Origin: Georgenia ruanii
GTDB taxonomy: Bacteria; Actinomycetota; Actinomycetes; Actinomycetales; Actinomycetaceae
Assembly: GCF_009193175.1 (NCBI RefSeq)
Contig: NZ_VUKE01000001.1
Location: forward strand, 91,089 to 155,088
Length of the DNA stretch: 64,000 bases
Direction of reading: 5' to 3'
Each line of letters opens with the position of its first letter. Position 1 is the stretch's first letter. The notes beneath the pieces are model-generated. The model was not told the DNA's origin and ran no database searches. It saw only the letters and a list, made by a program, of their open reading frames with translations. Shown here piece after piece: positions 58,962 to 64,000 of the stretch. The position numbers and the translations under genes are program-made.

Positions 58962-59173
58962 ACGACTTGTGCTGGCTGCGAGGACGACGCCGTCCCGCGG
59001 GCCCTGGCCCGCGCGGCCGGTGCCGCGGTACCACCTCGCTTGCCCCGCCCGGCGTCCGCCGGTCGTGACCGCTCGAGAAAGGCTGTGACGGGCCTGCCCG
59101 TCCGGTTCTACTGGGGGCCGGTGGGCCCTGTTCTTCCGGAGGCTCGCCGGTGATGGCCGGGTCGACGCCTGTG
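58962..59173 (-). promoter_or_regulatory. T-box riboswitch in the ileS leader
   Basis: On the minus strand the leader contains the T-box sequence GAGGTGGTACCGCGGC (plus-strand positions 59022-59037) and, about 115 bases earlier, a stem I with the isoleucine specifier ATC (complement of 59152-59154) in the context GGCCATCACCGGCGAGCC. This matches the short-stem-I T-boxes of actinobacterial ileS, which mostly act on translation. A GC-rich hairpin between the T-box and the Shine-Dalgarno sequence is the likely sequestrator. Confidence 0.92.
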
Positions 59174-59179
59174 GGGCCG

Positions 59180-59185
59180 AGTGTA
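59180..59185 (-). promoter_or_regulatory. -10 element of the ileS T-box transcript
   Basis: TACACT on the minus strand lies just upstream of the T-box leader and would place the transcription start near 59173. No clear -35 hexamer is visible at the expected distance. The gap from 59186 to 59242 is GC-rich and separates the upstream lipoprotein gene. Confidence 0.6.
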
Positions 59186-59242
59186 GCGCCGACCGGCGGG
59201 CGGCCGCGGCCCGACGTCGCCGCCGGCGGCCCCGCCCCGCGC

Positions 59243-60757
59243 TCAGCCCGGCTCGGGCACGTTGTCCATCGCCGGGTGCGCCTGGCCGGCGGGGCCGGCG
59301 GCGAAGGCGTCGAGCAGGTTCGTCGTCACCTGGCTGACGATCGCCTCGTTGCTCCCGGCGTCCGCCCCGGTGCCGGCGCCGTGGTCGAGCGCCCGGACCC
59401 ACATGTTGGTGCCGACGTCGAGCACGCCGGCCCCGCTGGGCGTCGAGTAGTAGGCCATGTCGGCGTAGGAGCGGCGCCCGCCGCAGGTGACGGGCGAGTG
59501 CGCGAGGACCTGGATCGGCCGGGGGGTGGGCACCGCGAGGTTGACCCGGTCGTACTCCGAGCCGACCAGGTCCGGCAGGGTCGTGCCGGGGCCGGCGCCG
59601 CTGCCGGCGAAGAGCCACGCCGGGGTGTCGGTGAGGACCATCGGCGCCATGACCGGGTTGCACTCGTAGAAGGTGCCGGTCAGGTCGGACTGCGGGCGCG
59701 GGCGGGGGCCGCGGGGCCAGTCCGCCGTCACCTCGGCGTCGTTCTTGCCGAGCAGCGGGTCGAGCCGCGGCTCCTTGTAGTCGATCTGCAGGCGCCGGTC
59801 CCCGGTGCTCGTTCCGTCGAAGCGAATGTGCCGGTAGACGGCGTTCGCGCCGAGGAAGGCGACGTTCGTGCCGGCGTCCCGGGCGGCGGTGAGCCGATCG
59901 CGCATGACGGTCGACCAGTACTCGTCGTGACCGAGGGAGATCACCGCCCGGGCGCCGCGGACGGCGGCGGGGTCGCGGTCGAGGTCGACGTCGGTGAGGT
60001 AGCCCAGGTCGACCCCGCTGCGCTCGGCCAGACGGACGGCGGGCAGCTCGTCGACCAGGAACAGCCCCGTGCCGTCGTTCTTGTCGTACGGCCGGTCGAA
60101 GCTCACCGCGTAGGAGCGGTCGCGATAGCCGTCGGGGCCGGTGTAGAGACTGCGCCCGCCCCACGTGTTGTAGGCCTGCCAGGTGGTGACGGCGTTGAGG
60201 ATCATCACCCGGCCCGGCGCGTCCGGCGTGCGCAGGGTGAGCGGGACGTAGGTCTGCCCGCCGGAGTCGGCGGTCAGGCGAATGAGGTAGTCACCGGGCA
60301 CCCAGCCCGCGGTCGGCACGGTGAGGGACGGGTCCCAGGGGGCGCTCGCCGTGCGGGTGTCCGCGGTGGTGACCGCCGGGGCCTGCTGCCGGCCGGCCAC
60401 GTGCCGGGAGGACCAGGACCGGCGGGCCCCGACGCCGTCGTACCAGCCGACCCGGAACGCCTCGGCGCGGAACCCCGGCGCCGTGGTGGACACGAACAGG
60501 CGGACCTGCTGCCCGGGCTCGGCGCTGACGGTGTCGGCGTAGCCCTCGATCTCCCCGGGCCGGCTCGGCTGGGCGATCTGCCAGCCGGGCGTGCCCGCGT
60601 TGGCGTTCTCGGTGCGCACCCAGTCCGCCGAGGCGGCCGGACTCGCGCCCTGCTGCGGGTAGGGGCTCTCCGGGCCGGACGGGGACGGCGTGGGGGTGCA
60701 GGCGGCGACGGCGAGGACGACGGCGGCGGCCAGGAGCCGCAGGCGGCGCGATCTCAC
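59243..60757 (-). CDS. Secreted lipoprotein with N,N-dimethylformamidase large-subunit-like domain
   Basis: A 504-residue exported protein. The signal peptide RSRRLRLLAAAVVLAVAAC ends in a lipobox Cys, after which a Pro/Ser-rich linker leads to a domain starting with a beta-sandwich (GYADTVSAEPGQQVRLFVST). The central part has DMFase-beta-like motifs such as TTWQAYNTWGGRSLY, VSFDRPY, ISLGHDEYWS and GTFYECNPVMAPMV. The original enzyme family hydrolyses N,N-dimethylformamide, but most members are of unknown substrate. The GTG start has GGAGGGAG 6 bases upstream. It lies directly upstream of the ileS leader on the same strand. Confidence 0.88.
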   Translation of the reverse strand: MRSRRLRLLAAAVVLAVAACTPTPSPSGPESPYPQQGASPAASADWVRTENANAGTPGWQIAQPSRPGEIEGYADTVSAEPGQQVRLFVSTTAPGFRAEAFRVGWYDGVGARRSWSSRHVAGRQQAPAVTTADTRTASAPWDPSLTVPTAGWVPGDYLIRLTADSGGQTYVPLTLRTPDAPGRVMILNAVTTWQAYNTWGGRSLYTGPDGYRDRSYAVSFDRPYDKNDGTGLFLVDELPAVRLAERSGVDLGYLTDVDLDRDPAAVRGARAVISLGHDEYWSTVMRDRLTAARDAGTNVAFLGANAVYRHIRFDGTSTGDRRLQIDYKEPRLDPLLGKNDAEVTADWPRGPRPRPQSDLTGTFYECNPVMAPMVLTDTPAWLFAGSGAGPGTTLPDLVGSEYDRVNLAVPTPRPIQVLAHSPVTCGGRRSYADMAYYSTPSGAGVLDVGTNMWVRALDHGAGTGADAGSNEAIVSQVTTNLLDAFAAGPAGQAHPAMDNVPEPG

Positions 60758-60893
60758 GGCGCGCTCCCTCCGGTGCGGCCTGCGGCGGGCCGGCCCGGAG
60801 GCCGGCGCTCGCGCCCGCCCGACCACGTCATCGGGCGGCAGGAAGGAGCCTACGCACGCGCCGGCCGCGCCCGCAGCCGGTGCACGCGAGGCC

Positions 60894-61661
60894 TCACCCC
60901 TCGCGCGCCACCACGGTGTTGGAGGCCTGCGCCCGCGGGCGGATGACGAGCTGGTCGATGTTGACGTGCGCGGGGCGGGTCAGCGTCCAGACGATGGCGT
61001 CGGCGACGTCGTCGGCCACCAGCGGCTCGGCCACCCCGGCGTAGACGCGCTCGGCGGCCTCGGCGTCGCCGTGGAGGCGGTTGAGGGAGAACTCCTCGGT
61101 CCTGACCATGCCGGGGGCGATCTCGATCACGCGCACCGGCTGGCCGACCAGCTCCAGGCGCAGCGTGGCGGGGATCATCCGCTCGGCGTGCTTGGCCGCG
61201 GCGTACCCGGCCCCGCCCGGGTAGGTGTCGTGCGCGGCGGTGGACGTCACGGTCAGCACGTCGCCGCCGCCGTCGGCCCTGAGGTGCGGCAGCAGCGCCT
61301 GGGTCAGGCGCAGGGTGGCGAGCACGTTCATCTCGAACATCCGGGCCCACTCCGCGACCTCGCCGGTGGCCACCGGGTCGGCGCCCAGCGCGCCGCCGGC
61401 GTTGTTGACCAGCGCGCGCAGCGGCCCGGCGCTCCGCACGTGCGCGGCCAGGGCGGCGACGTCGTCGGGATCGGTCAGGTCGGCGGGGAAGGTCGCGCAG
61501 CCGGTCTCCGCGGCGAGCGCCGCGAGGCGGTCCGCGCGCCGGGCCGTGGCCAGCACCTGCCAGCCCTCGGCCCGCAGCCGCCGCACGGTGGCGGCGCCGA
61601 TGCCGGAGGAGGCGCCGGTGACGAGGGCGCGCGGGAGGGTGGGCTCGTTCTGCGATGGCAT
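60894..61661 (-). CDS. SDR family NAD(P)-dependent oxidoreductase
   Basis: A 255-residue short-chain dehydrogenase. The dinucleotide-binding TGASSGIGAAT is near residue 15, followed by ARRADR (suggesting NADP preference), NNAGGALG, the catalytic Ser region TVTSTAAHD and the YAAAKHAE active site. The pattern is that of serine 3-dehydrogenase/YdfG-like members. The ATG at 61661 is preceded by CATGAT 6 bases upstream, a leaderless layout. It is divergent from proC; a functional link is not evident. Confidence 0.92.
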   Translation of the reverse strand: MPSQNEPTLPRALVTGASSGIGAATVRRLRAEGWQVLATARRADRLAALAAETGCATFPADLTDPDDVAALAAHVRSAGPLRALVNNAGGALGADPVATGEVAEWARMFEMNVLATLRLTQALLPHLRADGGGDVLTVTSTAAHDTYPGGAGYAAAKHAERMIPATLRLELVGQPVRVIEIAPGMVRTEEFSLNRLHGDAEAAERVYAGVAEPLVADDVADAIVWTLTRPAHVNIDQLVIRPRAQASNTVVAREG

Positions 61662-61740
61662 GGCGTCATCATGCCGCCCCCGCGCCATACTGTGCCGGAC
61701 GGGTCGGGGCCGCCGGCCCCGCGCGAGCAGAGGGAGCAGC

Positions 61741-62562
61741 ATGCGGGTCGGGTTCATCGGCGCCGGCAACATGGCCGGCGCGATCGTGCGGGGCATCGTG
61801 GCGTCCGGGTCGGTCGCCCCCGAGGACGTCGTCGTCACCAGCGCCCACGGGAGCTCCGCCCGGGCCCTGGCGCGCGAGACCGGCGTGGACGTGCTGGGCA
61901 CCAACGAGGAGCTGGTGGAGCAGGTCGGCGCCGGGGGCGTGGTCGTCCTCGCCGTCAAGCCGCACGTCATCCCCGAGGTGCTGCGCCCGCTGCAGGACCT
62001 GCTCGCCGAGCACGGCTCCCTGGTCGTCTCCCTCGCGGCCGGCACCACGCTGGCCCGCCTGGAGAAGCTGCTGCCGGCGGGGCAGGCGGTGGTGCGGGTC
62101 ATGCCCAACGTCAACGCCCAGATCGGCGCGGGCATGGCGGCGGTGTGCGGCAACGCCGAGGCCGGCGACGAGCAGGTGGACAGCGTCGTCGGGCTCTTCG
62201 AGGCGGTCGGCCGGGCGATCGTGCTGCCCGAGCGGGACTTCGCCGCCTACTCCGCCATCGCCGGCTGCTCCCCGGCGTTCGTCTTCACCTTCATCGACGC
62301 CCTCGCGCGCGGGGCGCTGCGCAACGGGCTGCCCAAGGCGCAGGCCGTGCGCATCGCCGCCCAGGCGGTCCTGGGCAGCGCGCAGATGGTGCTCGAGCGG
62401 GCGGCCGACGGCGCCACCCCGGCGGACCTCGTCGACATGGTCACCTCCCCCGGCGGGACGACCGTGGCCGGGTTGGTGGCCATGGAGGAGGCGGGCTTCT
62501 CCCCCGCCGTCGTCCGCGGCGTGCAGGGCGCGGTCCAGCGGGACCGCGAGCTGGACGGCTGA
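61741..62562 (+). CDS. proC: Pyrroline-5-carboxylate reductase
   Basis: Makes proline from pyrroline-5-carboxylate with NAD(P)H. The 273-residue protein begins with the nucleotide-binding MRVGFIGAGNMAGAIVRGI, then VVLAVKPHVIPEVL, VVRVMPNVNAQIGAGM and the C-terminal signature VTSPGGTTVAGLVAME. A GGGAG Shine-Dalgarno sequence precedes the ATG, and CATACT on the plus strand around 61686 could be its -10 element. It is divergent from the SDR gene and on the same strand as the downstream nuclease. Confidence 0.96.
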   Translation: MRVGFIGAGNMAGAIVRGIVASGSVAPEDVVVTSAHGSSARALARETGVDVLGTNEELVEQVGAGGVVVLAVKPHVIPEVLRPLQDLLAEHGSLVVSLAAGTTLARLEKLLPAGQAVVRVMPNVNAQIGAGMAAVCGNAEAGDEQVDSVVGLFEAVGRAIVLPERDFAAYSAIAGCSPAFVFTFIDALARGALRNGLPKAQAVRIAAQAVLGSAQMVLERAADGATPADLVDMVTSPGGTTVAGLVAMEEAGFSPAVVRGVQGAVQRDRELDG

Positions 62563-62629
62563 CGACCCCACCCGTCCCCAAACGTCCCGAACCCTTTCCG
62601 TCCGATGGCCACGTTGTTACCTTGGCCAC

Positions 62630-63883
62630 ATGCGGACGCGGATGCGGGCGCTGGGCGCGCTCGGGGCACTGACGGTGGCAGCCGTCGGGGCGGCCGCGCC
62701 CGCCGGGGCCGCCCCCGCGAGCGGGCCCCGCGACCACCAGCACACCCTGCGGGTGGCCACGTTCAACGCCTCGCTCAACCGGTCCCAGCCGGGCGAGCTC
62801 GTCGCCGACCTGGCCTCGGGCGCCGACCGCCAGGCCCGCGCGGTCGCCGCGATCATCCGGACCACCGCCCCCGACGTCGTCCTGCTCAACGAGTTCGACC
62901 ACGACGACGCCGGGGAGGCCGTGGACCTGTTCCGGCAGCGCTACCTCGCGGCCGGTGCCGCCGCGGGGGGCGCGTCCGCGATCGACTACCCCTATGCCTA
63001 CGCCGCGCCGGTCAACACCGGGGTGCCCTCCGGCCGGGACCTCGACCACGACGGCACCGTGGGCGGGCCCGACGACGCGTGGGGCTTCGGGACCTTCCCC
63101 GGCCAGTACGGCATGGTCGTGCTCTCGCGCTACCCCATCGCCACCGACGCGGTGCGCACCTTCCAGCACTTCCGGTGGCAGGACATGCCCGGGGCCCTGC
63201 TGCCCGACGACCCGGCCACCCCCGAGCCGGCGGACTGGTACGCCCCCGAGGTGCTCGCCCAGCTGCCGCTGTCGAGCAAGTCGCACTGGGACGTGCCGAT
63301 CGAGGTCGGCGCCACCACGGTGCACGTGCTCGCCGCCCACCCCACCCCGCCGACCTTCGACGGCGCCGAGGACCGCAACGGCCGGCGCAACCACGACGAG
63401 ATCCGCTTCTGGGCGGACTACGTCGCCGGCGGGCGGGCGGGCGAGTACATCTACGATGACGCCGGCCGCCCCGGCGGGCTCGCGGGTGGCGAACGGTTCG
63501 TCGTCGTCGGCGACTACAACGCCGACCCGCGCGACGGCGACTCCACCGCCGGCGCGATCGACCAGCTGCTGGACTCACCGCGCCTGCGCGACCCCGAGCC
63601 GACCTCCCGCGGCGCCGTGGAGGCGGCCGCCACCCAGCGCGACGCGAACCTCGCCCACCGTGGCGACGCCGCCCTGGACACCGCGGACTTCACCGACAAC
63701 CCCGGGCCGGGCAACCTGCGGGTGGACTACGTGCTGCCCTCGCGCAACCTGCCCGTGCGCGACGCCGGGGTCTACTGGCCGATGGCGGACGAGCCGGGCT
63801 CGGAGCTGACCGGCCAGCACCCCTTCCCCAGCTCCGACCACCGGCTGGTGTGGGCGGACCTGCGCGTGCCCGGTCTGCACTGA
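62630..63883 (+). CDS. Secreted endonuclease/exonuclease/phosphatase family protein
   Basis: A 417-residue exported protein with an Arg-initiated signal peptide (MRTRMRALGALGALTVAAVGAAAPAGA). The mature part has the EEP fold: RVATFNASLNR, VVLLNEFDHDDAG with the metal-binding Glu, VLAAHPTPPTFDG, VVVGDYNADPRDGD and the terminal SSDHRLVWADL carrying the catalytic Asp-His. Substrate could be DNA, a phosphoester or a phospholipid; secreted relatives are often extracellular nucleases or phosphatases. TACCTT lies 6 bases upstream of the ATG. It ends before a bidirectional hairpin. Confidence 0.9.
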   Translation: MRTRMRALGALGALTVAAVGAAAPAGAAPASGPRDHQHTLRVATFNASLNRSQPGELVADLASGADRQARAVAAIIRTTAPDVVLLNEFDHDDAGEAVDLFRQRYLAAGAAAGGASAIDYPYAYAAPVNTGVPSGRDLDHDGTVGGPDDAWGFGTFPGQYGMVVLSRYPIATDAVRTFQHFRWQDMPGALLPDDPATPEPADWYAPEVLAQLPLSSKSHWDVPIEVGATTVHVLAAHPTPPTFDGAEDRNGRRNHDEIRFWADYVAGGRAGEYIYDDAGRPGGLAGGERFVVVGDYNADPRDGDSTAGAIDQLLDSPRLRDPEPTSRGAVEAAATQRDANLAHRGDAALDTADFTDNPGPGNLRVDYVLPSRNLPVRDAGVYWPMADEPGSELTGQHPFPSSDHRLVWADLRVPGLH

Positions 63884-63934
63884 TCCCGGGGGAACGCCGC
63901 CGCCCGCTCGGGCTGCGCCCCGTGGCGGGCAGGT

Positions 63935-63961
63935 GGGGCCGGGCCCCGCGAGCCCGGCCCC
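63935..63961. terminator. Hairpin between the EEP gene and the right-edge gene
   Basis: The 10-base arms ggggccgggc and gcccggcccc enclose a 7-base loop, about 50 bases past the stop of the plus-strand gene and 16 bases from the stop of the minus-strand edge gene. It can act in both directions. Confidence 0.65.
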
Positions 63962-63976
63962 GCACCGGCCGGCCGG

Positions 63977-64000
63977 TCAGTTCCCGCCGGGCTTCAGCTC
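63977..64000 (-). CDS. C-terminal end of an unidentified gene (partial)
   Basis: The last seven codons before the window edge read E-L-K-P-G-G-N followed by TGA on the minus strand. The hairpin just downstream of the stop supports a real gene end. Nothing can be said of the function. Confidence 0.35.
   Translation of the reverse strand, partial: ELKPGGN

Overview
The window is a very GC-rich chromosomal segment (I judge above 70 percent G+C by eye) with the gene order of an actinobacterium. The runs proS-GNAT-ispG-rseP-dxr-divIVA-like-rlmN-cdsA-frr-pyrH-tsf-rpsB, xerC-dprA-comM-yraN-DUF2469-rnhB-lepB-rplS-trmD-rimM-khpA-rpsP, ffh-glnD-glnB-amtB-ftsY-smc and ileS-folC are classic actinobacterial neighbourhoods. 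The GNAT domain fused to TrmD, the many leaderless starts and the ileS T-box suggest Micrococcales (Cellulomonas/Georgenia-like), but no rRNA or species marker is present, so the genus is a guess.

Layout. 1-7912: edge of a membrane-protein gene, proS, a divergent Fpg-type glycosylase, several small conserved genes, two acetyltransferases and ispG. 8053-17063: isoprenoid (ispG, dxr), envelope (site-2 protease, cdsA, DivIVA-like) and translation genes (rlmN, frr, pyrH, tsf, rpsB), nearly all on the minus strand. 17455-24810: M23 peptidase, then xerC, dprA, comM, yraN, DUF2469, rnhB and lepB. 24950-28393: ribosome and tRNA maturation cluster rplS-trmD-rimM-khpA-rpsP. 28585-37325: accessory block with an NhaA-thioredoxin fusion, two ABC transporters under a YtrA-type GntR repressor, a GOLPH3-like protein, an amidohydrolase and a GAP-family membrane protein. 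37348-43819: protein targeting (ffh, ftsY) flanking a nitrogen operon amtB-glnB-glnD preceded by a four-part GlnR-like box. 43989-51061: small genes, smc, VOC and LLM-class proteins, ndk and DUF4233. 51154-53654: dihydroxyacetone kinase operon dhaK-dhaL-dhaM, with an HPr domain fused to DhaM. 54006-59173: folC, ileS and an ileS T-box leader. 59243-64000: a secreted dimethylformamidase-like lipoprotein, an SDR, proC, a secreted endonuclease/exonuclease/phosphatase protein and the last codons of an edge gene.

How the parts work together: ispG and dxr act in the same MEP pathway; cdsA feeds phospholipid synthesis; tsf, frr, rpsB, rpsP, rplS, rimM, trmD and rlmN serve the ribosome and tRNAs; ffh and ftsY form the SRP system and lepB removes signal peptides; amtB, PII and GlnD form the ammonium uptake and sensing module.

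No phage, insertion sequence, CRISPR array, tRNA or rRNA gene was seen. The unusual items are regulatory (T-box, GlnR-like box, YtrA operator, pervasive leaderless -10 elements), architectural (TrmD-GNAT, NhaA-thioredoxin without CxxC, GlnD without ACT domains, DhaM-HPr, DXR with an in-frame minisatellite) and repeat-related (several short GC-rich tandem repeats). I found no convincing new multi-gene system.
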